From the IMG/VR virus record IMGVR_UViG_3300011113_000640, positions 124,001-188,000 of that record: a stretch of DNA of 64,000 nt, one strand, 5' to 3'. Shown piece by piece: positions 32,539 through 41,445 of this stretch (the stretch's first letter is position 1; each line of letters starts with the position of its first letter). Source of the stretch: a virus. The notes beneath the pieces were generated by a model, which worked only from the letters and a program-made list of their open reading frames with translations, did no database searches and was not told where the DNA came from. The translations under genes and the position numbers were made by a program.

Positions 32539-33031
32539 CTTTTGTATCTTTTTGGTCTCTAGAGGCCATTAGACGCTCTAGCAAATCGTTGCGACTCAAG
32601 ATCTGCCCGTGTGCTGTTTCCACTGCTTCATCTCCGGTCTTGCTGGCACGATCCTGATCCATTTTGAGCTTTTTCAGTTGCAGATCAACCATTTTGAGTT
32701 TTTTGTTTAGCTTGGCCGTTTTGGCTGTGAGCGCATGGCCCAGCATGGTGCCAGCCACTGCAAATATTTCAGCACTGTATCTGCTGTCAACTTGCATGCC
32801 CAAGTCCATGAGATCATCAAAGGTTTCCTGGGCTTTGGCAGCCAGGGCATCCATTTCAGTGTCTGACGCATCCAGGCCTCGCACAGCCGGCAGGGCTTGG
32901 TCGATCTTGTCTATGGTAGCGTCGATTTCTTTGAGTGCGATTTGTGTGGTAGGAATAGATTCGGGTTCGGTGGTTTCGCTGTTGCAACCACTGGGCGGCA
33001 AATCAAAAAGTTCTTCCAGTTTTCGGGTCAT
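32534..33031 (-). CDS. 16: Terminase small subunit gp16-like
   Basis: 165 aa (T4 gp16 164). The central helical hairpin matches gp16: YSAEIFAVAGTMLGHALTAKT followed by KLNKKLKMVDLQLKKLKMDQ (split: EIFAVAGTMLGHAL, NKKLKMVDLQLKKLKM), equal to the T4 coiled-coil region with EVFATLMGQM...LKLHKDM. An acidic N terminus and flexible C terminus flank it. gp16 forms rings that bind pac-like sequences and stimulate gp17. It shares an operon with the gp4 gene, and a box with TAAATAG ends in the stop of gp4 upstream. Confidence 0.75.
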   Translation of the reverse strand: MTRKLEELFDLPPSGCNSETTEPESIPTTQIALKEIDATIDKIDQALPAVRGLDASDTEMDALAAKAQETFDDLMDLGMQVDSRYSAEIFAVAGTMLGHALTAKTAKLNKKLKMVDLQLKKLKMDQDRASKTGDEAVETAHGQILSRNDLLERLMASRDQKDTKA

Positions 33032-33034
33032 GAC

Positions 33035-33478
33035 CTATTTACCGGTTTTTTTGCTGCCTTGATGGAATATTTGGTCTTCGTTTATGACTCGGAATGTGAG
33101 TCCGTTGCGACGTGCCCATTTGGTTGCAGAGTCCCACTTGGCGTAGTTCACTGCCACAATAGCACGGTCTCGGTCGGTCATTTTACTTTCAATTAGACTT
33201 TGTTTTTTGGGCTTGATTTCGATCAATTCAGCACGTGTGGTATTGTCACGTCCACGGTAAGTCACAAAAAAATCTGGCACATACATGCTCTGCTTGCCAG
33301 TGATGGGATTTCTATAAGGTATGCTAATGCTTTCACTGGCCCATTGCACAATGTTGTCATTGCTGTCAAGAAACATCATGAAAGTTAGCTCCCAGCCCGA
33401 TCTGTATCTGGGTGTGCCTTTGCCCACATATTTGGCGGGATTTTTACAGGTGTAGATGCCTTGGCGAAAATTTGGCAT
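33035..33478 (-). CDS. 4: Head completion nuclease-fold protein gp4
   Basis: 147 aa. Characteristic segments of the gp4 (50/65) family: YRSGWELTFMMFLDSN with E30, YVPDFFVTY with D69, and AELIEIKPKKQ with E87 and K89, together a PD-(D/E)xK/TnsA-like active site. gp4 finishes filled heads by trimming DNA ends so that tails can attach. It is encoded immediately upstream of gp16 and downstream of the tail tube block, as in other T4-like phages. SD or promoter not evident; read from upstream. Confidence 0.9.
   Translation of the reverse strand: MPNFRQGIYTCKNPAKYVGKGTPRYRSGWELTFMMFLDSNDNIVQWASESISIPYRNPITGKQSMYVPDFFVTYRGRDNTTRAELIEIKPKKQSLIESKMTDRDRAIVAVNYAKWDSATKWARRNGLTFRVINEDQIFHQGSKKTGK
33036..33041 (-). 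promoter_or_regulatory. Late promoter before gp16 containing the gp4 stop
   Basis: TAAATAG on the minus strand, 4 nt before the ATG at 33031; the TAG (33037-33035) is the gp4 stop codon. Confidence 0.45.
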
Positions 33479-33481
33479 TAC

Positions 33482-33841
33482 TCAAGTCCTGATGTTGTGT
33501 GCCACGTAGTAGTTGGGTTGTGTGGGCACATTGATGCCCAGCAAGGTGCTGGAGCTGTTGAGGCCATTGAGATAGTAGGCCAAGGTCAGGCTCAGTTGTG
33601 GTGCCGACTGGCCTTGCAGTTGTTGTAGCAAGGTCATCACAGGAGTGCCGCTGACTCGGCTGATGCGGAACAGTGCCACAGTGAAGTTGTTGGCCGATTC
33701 GGTGTTTTGGAACACAGAAAGAAAGTAACTGTGCACCGAGTCATACTGATCCACCGGAACTTGTTCTTGATAGCCATAGAATCTGTCAAAGATCTGGACT
33801 GTGGTATCGTTTCTAGGATTGTAGTTGTTGACTGAGGCCAT
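33482..33841 (-). CDS. Conserved structural-block protein of unknown function, 119 aa
   Basis: Conserved-looking block VNNYNPRNDTTVQIFDRFYGYQEQVP and SYFLSVFQNTESANNFTVALFRISR (split: PRNDTTVQIFDRFYG, SYFLSVFQNTESANNF). The protein is helical in the middle and ends in a loop-rich GINVPTQPNYY. I have no confident T4 name for it; the position between gp4 and the tube-family protein suggests a tail or neck assembly role. One can tell only that it is a soluble structural-type protein. Confidence 0.55.
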   Translation of the reverse strand: MASVNNYNPRNDTTVQIFDRFYGYQEQVPVDQYDSVHSYFLSVFQNTESANNFTVALFRISRVSGTPVMTLLQQLQGQSAPQLSLTLAYYLNGLNSSSTLLGINVPTQPNYYVAHNIRT

Positions 33842-33843
33842 GT

Positions 33844-35052
33844 TTAACCTCCACTGATCTGTTGTGCTGATTTAACACCAGCACTGATGCCAAACGGTGT
33901 GGGGAACAGTTGTCCTCCAGGACCATTGACCACTTGGCCTATGCTTGTAGGTATGCCGATACCAGCTGCTATGCCTATGCCTGAAGCTATGACACCGCCC
34001 AGTGCACCAGAACCTGCCAAGGCACTGTTGAGGAATCCGGCCGCGGTAGGTACCAGGGCCTGTCCTACTGCACCTATCACGTTCTGTAGCGTGTTCTGAC
34101 CTGTAGACAGGGCCTGCAGGTCCTGTTTGGAACCATTAGGACTGAATCGTATGGATCCTTGACTTTCTACCTCGGCGGTGCTGCCAGGTTTAGCAATTGG
34201 ACTACGAGTAGTGTCATAGTGTGCAGGATCAGCAAATCCAGTTACCGATCCGCTGGGTTGTGCGCCACCGATGGCACCCGAATAGTATTTTACCGCTTCA
34301 TAGCGTATGCTCATGGTGTGTTGCATAATGCCGTTGCCTTGGCTGTAGTCATAGGTGTCATGTTGCCACTCGGTAATCAAAGGATTGATCATGGTATACT
34401 GTGCATAGGTCTTTTGGCTCATGCCATATATGGTGATGTCATTGAAAAACGGTTGCACTGTGCTGGCCGCGCCGTTTAATAGACTGTTGCTGAGACTCTG
34501 CAGACTGGGATTGTTGTAACCTTGGCCACTGAGACCCCAGTGTTGCACTGGTCGGCTGGCTGCATAGGTATCATTGCTGGTGTAACTGAATCCAGTAAAC
34601 AAGTTGTTGATCTGTCCCAGAGATCCAGCTTGATTGGGTGTGTTGCCGTACTTGTAGGTAGGATCGCTATAGTAGTATTGAAAATACTGATACCACATGT
34701 TGCGTATGAGATCACTGTCATCATCATGCAACACTATCTGTGCAGGATTGTAATTGATCTTGGTCTGTACCAGACGTTTGCGATTGTACTGATTCATGGT
34801 GGCCACATCAATCTGATAGCCTGGTAACTGTGCCGATTTGGCCATGAGTCCGATAACACTGCTTTTACCACCCGATATCAAATTGGCCACAGCAGGAATA
34901 CTGGTGTTTAGGTTGAAATAAACATAGTAAAGGAACTTGTTGCGTGGGAGATACTGATAGCTACCGCCATCGGAACCAAAGGTCTTGGCAGCATGAGTGT
35001 AATCTCTCAGGCCTTTGCCTGGGGGAAACGGTTGAAGATTATCATTGTCCAT
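33844..35052 (-). CDS. Tail-tube-family protein (baseplate tube initiator gp54/gp48-like), 402 aa
   Basis: The middle part follows the gp19/tube fold: NKFLYYVYFNLNTSIPAV, LPGYQIDVATMNQYNRKRLVQTKI, IVLHDDDSDLIRNMWYQYFQYYYSD and IRYEAVKYY (given as short segments). An N-terminal MDNDNLQPFPPGKGLRDYTHA and a Gly/Ala-rich C-terminal tail (GGVIASGIGIAAGIGIP) extend it to twice gp19 length. T4 gp48 and gp54 are tube-fold proteins that seed the tube on the baseplate; this is the likely role, but a tail-terminator-like role cannot be excluded. Confidence 0.65.
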   Translation of the reverse strand: MDNDNLQPFPPGKGLRDYTHAAKTFGSDGGSYQYLPRNKFLYYVYFNLNTSIPAVANLISGGKSSVIGLMAKSAQLPGYQIDVATMNQYNRKRLVQTKINYNPAQIVLHDDDSDLIRNMWYQYFQYYYSDPTYKYGNTPNQAGSLGQINNLFTGFSYTSNDTYAASRPVQHWGLSGQGYNNPSLQSLSNSLLNGAASTVQPFFNDITIYGMSQKTYAQYTMINPLITEWQHDTYDYSQGNGIMQHTMSIRYEAVKYYSGAIGGAQPSGSVTGFADPAHYDTTRSPIAKPGSTAEVESQGSIRFSPNGSKQDLQALSTGQNTLQNVIGAVGQALVPTAAGFLNSALAGSGALGGVIASGIGIAAGIGIPTSIGQVVNGPGGQLFPTPFGISAGVKSAQQISGG

Positions 35053-35065
35053 AGGCTATTCTAGC

Positions 35066-35689
35066 CTACGCTGGATTGGCTACACCTGTGGCAGTACCTT
35101 GCTTCGGATCAGTGCTTATAATCTGATTGGCATTGTCAAATCTAATGGTCATGGTCACTGTCATAGGTTCGTTGGTACCATAGTTACCATCATTGTAGTT
35201 GACAGCTTGCAAGTAGCAACCATAGATTTCCCAGGTTTCAAGCGCAACGGGTTTAACTCCGTTGTTGCCATCTAGTACCTGGAACTTGGTCAAGAATTTG
35301 TAGTCGATACCAGCGGCTGCTGAACTTTGCTCAACAAAGTCAATTTGTTTTTGCAGTTGTTGTCCAACTAATCTGGAGATATTGCCAGCAGCATCATCAC
35401 GAATATTGCAGGTGAGATCTTGCCAGACATGCTTGCCAGCAATTTTAACCGTGCTGTTGTACACAGGCAGGTCGATGTTTTCAAAAGTAACATTAGGACG
35501 TGTGAAGTCTATTACCTGTCGTGTCAACTCTAGAGTTTCACTAGAACCGCTGGTTCCAAAATTTTCAAAGTAAACTCTGAAACGATACTTCAGTTTGGGC
35601 ATCAACAGGGTTTGATTGGAGGCACTCTGGTCGGTGCCAAAAATACCCCCGGTGTTAACTGACATTTTTTGTAGCGATGATGTTGGCAT
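35066..35689 (-). CDS. 19: Tail tube protein gp19
   Basis: 207 aa (T4 gp19 163). It has the tube pattern: LKYRFRVYFENFG, RQVIDFTRPNVTFENIDLPVYNSTVKIAGKHVW (split: IDFTRPNVTFENI, YNSTVKIAGKHVW), the central LTCNIRDDAAGNISRLV, and the C-terminal ETWEIYGCYLQAVNYN and VTMTIRFDNANQ strands. It polymerises around gp29-type ruler as the inner tube. It sits downstream of the sheath gene with a dedicated late promoter (21 nt) and an SD AGGAAC. Confidence 0.9.
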   Translation of the reverse strand: MPTSSLQKMSVNTGGIFGTDQSASNQTLLMPKLKYRFRVYFENFGTSGSSETLELTRQVIDFTRPNVTFENIDLPVYNSTVKIAGKHVWQDLTCNIRDDAAGNISRLVGQQLQKQIDFVEQSSAAAGIDYKFLTKFQVLDGNNGVKPVALETWEIYGCYLQAVNYNDGNYGTNEPMTVTMTIRFDNANQIISTDPKQGTATGVANPA

Positions 35690-35710
35690 GGTTATGTTCC
35701 TGTTTTGATT

Positions 35711-35718
35711 TATTTATG
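35711..35718 (-). promoter_or_regulatory. Late promoter of gp19
   Basis: CATAAATA on the minus strand, 21 nt before the ATG at 35689, with AGGAAC as SD. Confidence 0.65.
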
Positions 35719-35736
35719 TACCAAATCTACCCTTGA

Positions 35737-38700
35737 TTAGGCTGTTGCCTGGGCTTGTATGGTTCCTGTGTTCTGTATACGCATTGGTATATAGATAAAC
35801 TCTACAGCCTTGACAGGTTCAATAGCGATATCCACATATAGTTCGTTGGCGTCTATAGTAGCTGGTGTGTTGTTTGTTGCATCACAAATCACCAAATAGT
35901 CATACAGGGCACGCTTGCCTACCAAGTCAACCATGAGTGAGGTAATCTGGTTGGCTATGCTTGAACGAGTAATAGTGTCATTGGGCTCGAACAAGTACTG
36001 GTTACCAATGATTTCTAAACGTCCACGCAAGTATGCTACCAAGCGTGCCACATTGATACGATCCAAGGCAGTTGCGTTTCCTTGCAAGGTATGGTTACCA
36101 AAGTTGGTGATGCCTGTGCCAGGTATAAACGTGATTGGATTGATGTCGTTCTGATACAGCACATCACGCAGGCCTTGATTCACACCCAGGGGTTGGAATT
36201 CGCCAGTTTGTCCAACTAGATAACCAATCTGTAGTGCATTGTCTACTACCCCGCGGCGTAGGCCAGCTGGTGCAAACCATGGATAAGCCACGGCGTCGTT
36301 GCGGATTATGGTGCGCAACATCATGTGACTAGGTGCTGTGACCACAACGTTGCCAGTGAGGTCTGTGGTGGTACAACTTGGATAGAAAGCAGCCGAGTAG
36401 GCATCACCTTGTGCCAAATTGCCTTCACTGAACACAGTATTGGATGAAACAACGCCAAAGTCTGAGTAGATGTTGGAGGCTGTGGCCCAGTTCACAATGT
36501 TTTCAGGATCCAGACGCAACGGTGTGTCTACTATGGTAAATCCGGTATCGCCGCGGTCGTTGTTGAGCACAACCATGTTGGGGGCCAGTTCTGGATAGCT
36601 GGTACAAGCCAGCAAGTTGAACTGTGCCTGCTGTTCACGCAAGGTTGTGCTGGTATCTATGGCTGCACGCAAGGCCTTGACTATCAAGAAACGTTGTGCC
36701 TTGCGACCCATGTTGGGGCTGCCGTCAGCATTGTTGGCACTGGCTGTGAGCCAGGTATTGGTTTGGCTAGGCAATACCTCATTTGGAAAGTTTGTGGCAT
36801 TGAAATAGTTGGCCTGGAAGCTCTTAACGTTGAAGCCACTACGACGTGTGTTCCATAACAGCATGCCTTCTGGATACAACAAGGGATTTGGAGCATCAAG
36901 ATCTGTGTAGTCGCTCAGTATCAGCGGATCACTACCAGTGGCAATGGGTGGTATGGGATCTGTTACAGGATTTGTGGTTCCGTTGGGAGCCCAGCGTGCA
37001 TCTGCAAACAAGATGCCATTGATGGTGGTTTGATCAGTGTTGTCTACAGCCACCCATTGGTCTTCGCTATCCACACTCTGCCAGCGATAAATCTTGGGAT
37101 AGTTTTCTAAATCACTGGTATCAATCCATAAGTCACCTTCAACCAAAGGACTTTCAGCTGAATCAGTCTGTGTGGTAGGTGCTGTGGCACTGAATATAGG
37201 ACCATCAGCGTTGGTAAGGCTGAGGTTGTACCCACGCACATCGCTGTTTACCATTTGATAGCCCATCCAGGCACCGTTGTTTTGTATCATGATGTCAGCT
37301 GTGGTAGCATCACTGTAGTACCAGTAGGTTCCAGTGGCAGGATTCAGACTAGGTGCACTAGCACTGGCTGTGTAGGTAAATGTTGGAGAGCCCACCCAGT
37401 TGCTGAGAATCAAACCAGTGGCCACGCCATCGACATAGTTGCTTCTAATTCCCGTTACTGTAATATTAAATCCAGCATCTGCCAAAGGACCGTTGGTACC
37501 ATCTACTAGATAGATATCTCCACCGGTGGAGTGTGTGAAAACTATGGCACCCGAGCTATTGATTTCTGCGCTGACCGGTGCACCCAAGCCAACTGCGGCG
37601 CTGACTGCACTGATAAAGTCTGCTGCTGTGGTGCCGGTAATTGTTGCAGTTGCTGGAGTGGTTACAGTTGCAGTTCCTGCTTGGGTATAGGCAATAGTAA
37701 ATGTGGAACTGGCCACAAATGTAGGATTGGTTTGGTTGCCTGTGATTATGGTGTCACCAGTGGCCAAACGCGAAAGAACCAAAAAGCTCGAAGTCAGGCT
37801 GTCCAAGGGATTTATTTGAGCATAGGTTGAGCCCGCCGCAAGATTTTGACCGCCACTTGACGGATCTAGACCATACAACGCTGCCGCATCTGAATCATAT
37901 ACCGGGCAGGTTTGTAAAACAAAAGTCCCTAAGGTGCTGTCATATCTTTTGATCTGGATCAGCATGCCTTGATTTACTGCATTGGTCTGCTGGAAAACGC
38001 TGCCGGTTGGAGCACCACCGCCCACAGGACTTGGTGTGGAACTTGTAGTTCTCCAGTTTGGAACAGCGTAGTTGGCTCCGTAGGCATAAATTGGAGCACT
38101 GTAGGTTTTGCCTGTGATGCCTAAGGTTGCCAACGGTGTACCAGTGTAGTTCAATATCTGTACAATTCCATTGCCGTCTTCGGTGCTGCCATCAGATGTG
38201 GCCGAGCTGTCAGCAAACACTTGTAGTTTACCGCCCACATTAGCTGCGTAAACTCCGGTAATAGCCAAAGTATTGATTTGATTGGCCAAGGTGGTCACGG
38301 TATTGTATGTCGACGTAGATATAATCACGCCGTTGATTTCAATGCTGCCCGCACCAATCGTGGTAGGTGCCAAGGTCCCTGCCACTGTGGGCCAGGCTGT
38401 TTTCCAGTCGTCGCTGCCAACTTGCACCCAGGTATTGAACAACGAACTCAAATAAGTGGAGTTGGTTTGACTGGCTGTGGCGCCTCCACGTTTGTAATAA
38501 GTTGGATTGTACACGTTTGTGGCTACCACTGCGTAGTTGCCTATGCTGCCGTAGCTGTCTAAGGGCACAGTTGTGGATGGTTGTAAATTTGCTGTGTCAG
38601 TAATGACACTGGCTGTTTTTTTGGTAAATGCCGATGTGGCCTGATTCCATTCATTGATACCATAGGTGCTGTTGGTGGTATCAAACCAGTAAGTGTTGTT

Positions 38701-39093
38701 TAGTGGAGAACCAGTGGGACGTGTCAGGCTGGCTGTGAGTGCGGCCAGGTCAATGTCGGCACGCATGACATAGGCCAAGCTGCTGGCACCCAAAGCGGAA
38801 TATGCAGCCAACAAACCGTATTCATTGAGCTCATAGCCATTGATAGGTGTTCCTGCTGTGGTGTTGTAAAAGAATGGTACTCCAAACGTGCTCAGCAAGT
38901 CACGTTGGCTGGTCATCAAATAGACCTTGCCAGCATTGGCAGCCAGAGTTCCTGGAGCTATGCCGGTGCCTGCGCCGGAAACTTTGTTTTCTGCTGTGGC
39001 CAGCAAGATAAATGGCACCGAACCAGCAGAAGCTGGTGTGTAGTTGCTTTGGTCAATTACACTGACTTGTACACCTGGGGATAGTAAGGCCAT
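35737..39093 (-). CDS. 18: Tail sheath protein gp18, with a large insertion
   Basis: 1,118 aa, against 659 in T4. The sheath N terminus is LLSPGVQVSVIDQSNYTPASAGSVPFILLATAENK (here as LSPGVQVSVIDQS and SVPFILLATAENK), and the C-terminal domain includes FAPAGLRRGVVDNALQI, DVLYQNDINPITFIPG, INVARLVAYLRGRLE, FEPNDTITRSSIANQ and VEFIYIPMRIQ; this is the conserved core that contracts. Residues ~200-700 add Gly/Thr/Ser-rich beta domains (ITGTTAADF, GTYWYYSDATTADIM, DLWIDTSDLENYPKIYR) exposed on the sheath surface. It has a late promoter with SD AGAGGAA. Confidence 0.93.
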   Translation of the reverse strand: MALLSPGVQVSVIDQSNYTPASAGSVPFILLATAENKVSGAGTGIAPGTLAANAGKVYLMTSQRDLLSTFGVPFFYNTTAGTPINGYELNEYGLLAAYSALGASSLAYVMRADIDLAALTASLTRPTGSPLNNTYWFDTTNSTYGINEWNQATSAFTKKTASVITDTANLQPSTTVPLDSYGSIGNYAVVATNVYNPTYYKRGGATASQTNSTYLSSLFNTWVQVGSDDWKTAWPTVAGTLAPTTIGAGSIEINGVIISTSTYNTVTTLANQINTLAITGVYAANVGGKLQVFADSSATSDGSTEDGNGIVQILNYTGTPLATLGITGKTYSAPIYAYGANYAVPNWRTTSSTPSPVGGGAPTGSVFQQTNAVNQGMLIQIKRYDSTLGTFVLQTCPVYDSDAAALYGLDPSSGGQNLAAGSTYAQINPLDSLTSSFLVLSRLATGDTIITGNQTNPTFVASSTFTIAYTQAGTATVTTPATATITGTTAADFISAVSAAVGLGAPVSAEINSSGAIVFTHSTGGDIYLVDGTNGPLADAGFNITVTGIRSNYVDGVATGLILSNWVGSPTFTYTASASAPSLNPATGTYWYYSDATTADIMIQNNGAWMGYQMVNSDVRGYNLSLTNADGPIFSATAPTTQTDSAESPLVEGDLWIDTSDLENYPKIYRWQSVDSEDQWVAVDNTDQTTINGILFADARWAPNGTTNPVTDPIPPIATGSDPLILSDYTDLDAPNPLLYPEGMLLWNTRRSGFNVKSFQANYFNATNFPNEVLPSQTNTWLTASANNADGSPNMGRKAQRFLIVKALRAAIDTSTTLREQQAQFNLLACTSYPELAPNMVVLNNDRGDTGFTIVDTPLRLDPENIVNWATASNIYSDFGVVSSNTVFSEGNLAQGDAYSAAFYPSCTTTDLTGNVVVTAPSHMMLRTIIRNDAVAYPWFAPAGLRRGVVDNALQIGYLVGQTGEFQPLGVNQGLRDVLYQNDINPITFIPGTGITNFGNHTLQGNATALDRINVARLVAYLRGRLEIIGNQYLFEPNDTITRSSIANQITSLMVDLVGKRALYDYLVICDATNNTPATIDANELYVDIAIEPVKAVEFIYIPMRIQNTGTIQAQATA

Positions 39094-39120
39094 AACCGAT
39101 TCCTCTTTGTTTAATAATGA

Positions 39121-39128
39121 TATTTATC
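39121..39128 (-). promoter_or_regulatory. Late promoter of gp18
   Basis: GATAAATA on the minus strand, 27 nt before the gp18 ATG (39093), with AGAGGAA as SD. Confidence 0.65.
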
Positions 39129-39181
39129 GGTTGGATCAAAAAACTACCAGTTAGGAATGCCTTTATAAAGGTCCGTGTTGC

Positions 39182-39187
39182 TAAATA
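39182..39187 (+). promoter_or_regulatory. Late promoter of the HNH-like gene
   Basis: CTAAATATG on the plus strand, 5 nt before the ATG at 39193. A palindrome CCTTTATAAAGG lies a little upstream at 39160-39171. Confidence 0.45.
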
Positions 39188-39192
39188 TGCTT

Positions 39193-39540
39193 ATGACCAG
39201 ACCCGTGTGCCCTGACTGCAGGCAAAGACCTCGAGCTGTGTGTTATCACAAGTATGACAGGATTTACTATCGAAGTCGTTGCACACAATGTTTGCGCCGC
39301 TTGCAAGGCAAACCCGTGCCACGGATGCGTTGGCAGTTGGATGGATACAAAAAGAAAACAGTGTGCGATCGTTGTGGGTTTAGAGCCAAGTATTCAGCTC
39401 AATTACAGGTATTCCATATAGACGGAGATCTCAACAACAGCAGTTTGCGTAATTTAAAAACTATATGTCAAAACTGTGCTGTTGAAATCAAGAAATCGGA
39501 GCAACGTTGGGCCCCGGGAGATCTTGAACCAGACCTGTGA
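39193..39540 (+). CDS. HNH-endonuclease-like zinc protein, 115 aa
   Basis: I start it at the ATG 39193 (MTRPVCPDCRQ), downstream of TAAATA. It has three zinc-type Cys pairs: C6-x2-C9, C31-x2-C34-like RCTQCLRR, and VCDRCGFRA, then VFHIDGDLNNSSLRNLKTICQNC (split: FHIDGDLNN, NLKTICQNC), which has the H-x-D-x-x-x-N-x-x-x-x-x-N-L-x-x-x-C-x-x-C shape of HNH nucleases. Such small HNH proteins in T4-like phages are homing or packaging-related nucleases. Convergent with the kinase gene; its last 53 bases overlap it. Confidence 0.6.
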   Translation: MTRPVCPDCRQRPRAVCYHKYDRIYYRSRCTQCLRRLQGKPVPRMRWQLDGYKKKTVCDRCGFRAKYSAQLQVFHIDGDLNNSSLRNLKTICQNCAVEIKKSEQRWAPGDLEPDL

Positions 39541-40150
39541 TTTGACGGTATAGGTGATCCAAGCTACCGTTGTTGTCTAGCACAGCATCAAATTCAGTGC
39601 CAATCCAGGCAGTTTCGCTGGCGTGTATGTTGTAGCGTTCCAGGGCGAGTTTGCTGGTGGTCCAAGTCATGTTGTGCGGACCAGAATTCACTGTTTCTGC
39701 CAAACTATACCAGGCAGGATCCGCGCCGCGATGCACTCTTATGACCCGGCCACCAGCACGTTTAATGGCCAAGATTTCATTGGGAAATCTGCAGTCGGAT
39801 ATGACCACATCATCATTGGTTTTACGCAGTTTATTTTCCAAGCTGGCAATCCAAGTATCATCGTGAAATCCTCTACGCACCACTTCAGTGCCCCAGTATT
39901 GTAACACCCAACGCGGAGTGAGATCGGGCATGCCCAGGCGTTCTGCCCACCATGGATCCACTTGTTCGCGCCAGGCCCTGCTGTGCTTGGTACGTCCTTC
40001 CAGCAGTTCACGATCCCAGCCAAACACTGAACTCACTGCATCTTTGAGTGTGTTGGCAAAACTTTCTCTGCGGAACTGATGTATGTTTACAAGATAGTCT
40101 GCTATGGTGTCTTTGCCGGCACCGATTAGTCCGCATACTCCAATTATCAT
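39488..40150 (-). CDS. 1: Deoxynucleoside monophosphate kinase gp1-like
   Basis: 220 aa from the ATG at 40150 (MIIGVCGLIGAGKDT), since the longer frame begins inside the preceding gene. The P-loop is GLIGAGKDT at 7-15; DPWWAERLG, WVLQYWGTEVVRRGFHDDTW (split: LQYWGTEVVRRGF) and VVISDCRFPNE are the conserved NMP-binding and Walker B segments of gp1-type dNMP kinases; RVHRGADPAW is the lid area. It supplies dNDPs for phage DNA synthesis. The start overlaps the preceding gene by 4 nt; the 3' end overlaps the convergent HNH gene. Confidence 0.85.
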   Translation of the reverse strand: MIIGVCGLIGAGKDTIADYLVNIHQFRRESFANTLKDAVSSVFGWDRELLEGRTKHSRAWREQVDPWWAERLGMPDLTPRWVLQYWGTEVVRRGFHDDTWIASLENKLRKTNDDVVISDCRFPNEILAIKRAGGRVIRVHRGADPAWYSLAETVNSGPHNMTWTTSKLALERYNIHASETAWIGTEFDAVLDNNGSLDHLYRQITGLVQDLPGPNVAPIS

Positions 40151-41442
40151 AATTTTTTTCCAAAATAAAAAGAAGATCCCCACAATTGAGTTACATCATC
40201 ACAGATCAAATCGTGCCTGCGACAAAAATTTTCCAGTTGGAGTTGATTCTTTTCAAACAACTCAATGAATTTTTGATAATTGTGTTCAACATCCTGCGCA
40301 ATATATTTGGCATATCTGGCTATGTTTTTGTGGAAACTAACAGCATTTTCGACCACGGCATCTAGTCTAATTTCTGACCAAGACCCGATATGTTCAACAT
40401 AATGTCTTTGTATTTCTTGTTGCAAGCTCGCGGGCAGGGTATCAATTTGATCTAGCTCCAGTTGATCTGGCCACGAATCTCTCTTGAATTGTTGGTAAAA
40501 ATTTCTCCAGGATTTCTGACTCTGTAAATTTTCAAAAAATCCAACTTTACCAGATTGTTGTGAGTAATGCAGAAAATTTTCTTTGTCAGGGTCATCATAG
40601 TTTGGTATATCCATATAATCTTCAAATGTGCGGAATCCTAATTCGCGTAAAGTTGTCAGAGTATTCAATTCCCCGGCCATAACAAACGGTCTGTGATTGG
40701 CCATGCTCAACCAAATTTTTTCAGTCAGCCAGGTGTTGGAAAATGGGCGGTCAAAATCTGTTTCGCTTATAATTTGGAATACAGTATCGCCATACGCACT
40801 TTGATTGATATGGGCCCAGGCCTCAGGAGTACCAAAATACTTGTCAAATTGTCTCTGTGAGGTTTGAAAAAATGTTTCCTGCTCATCTTTGGTCAGATCA
40901 GACAAAACCAGTCTGACTGAATCATATTCTTCTGGTTTGACCATGAATGACCACGATAAGTGTTGCGCAATTGGTGAATCCAATAATTTAAATAACAATC
41001 TACTTCTGTGAATTTTATCAGGTTTGCCGACCATGAACAAAATCTTTGTTTTTGTAGAGTTCCAGTTATCCATCGTGATACAGGTTTTTCTAACACTGAT
41101 ACTGTGATATAATCTGTATAGCGGATCATCTACATACAAAATTTCTGCTACATGATCAAACTGCAAATTGAATGGTTTATAATACCTATTGAGCGTCAAC
41201 AGTATTTTTTTAAACTTGCAGGTTAACTGACTTAGAAATTCTTGAAATTGTTTTTGCCAATAAGGTTCAGCAGATTCACTTATGTAAATAATCAATATGG
41301 GCGGCAAGTTTGTTTGAGTGACCAATCTTGACAGCTCTTTATCTAAAATTGTTTGCACCTGCTGACTGATAAATTTGGAATCGGTGGTGTTTGAAAAAAA
41401 TGACAGTGAAGTCAAAGACAGCGTATGAAAATTTAATCCCAT
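40147..41442 (-). CDS. Putative glycosyltransferase, fucosyltransferase-like C terminus, 431 aa
   Basis: Paralogue of the 385-aa protein at 1582-2739. The N-terminal half (FHTLSLTSLSFFSN, ILIIYISESAEPYWQ) is unique, and the C-terminal half has FSNTWLTEKIWLSMANHRPFVMAGE (split: TWLTEKIWLSMANHRPFVMAG) and a LGFRTFEDYMD follow-up. The T-E-K-x(8)-P-F-x-x-x-G-E pattern parallels the donor loop of GT10 enzymes. It is markedly AT-rich and its end overlaps the kinase start. A role in glycan decoration is inferred. Confidence 0.5.
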   Translation of the reverse strand: MGLNFHTLSLTSLSFFSNTTDSKFISQQVQTILDKELSRLVTQTNLPPILIIYISESAEPYWQKQFQEFLSQLTCKFKKILLTLNRYYKPFNLQFDHVAEILYVDDPLYRLYHSISVRKTCITMDNWNSTKTKILFMVGKPDKIHRSRLLFKLLDSPIAQHLSWSFMVKPEEYDSVRLVLSDLTKDEQETFFQTSQRQFDKYFGTPEAWAHINQSAYGDTVFQIISETDFDRPFSNTWLTEKIWLSMANHRPFVMAGELNTLTTLRELGFRTFEDYMDIPNYDDPDKENFLHYSQQSGKVGFFENLQSQKSWRNFYQQFKRDSWPDQLELDQIDTLPASLQQEIQRHYVEHIGSWSEIRLDAVVENAVSFHKNIARYAKYIAQDVEHNYQKFIELFEKNQLQLENFCRRHDLICDDVTQLWGSSFYFGKKL

Positions 41443-41445
41443 GAA

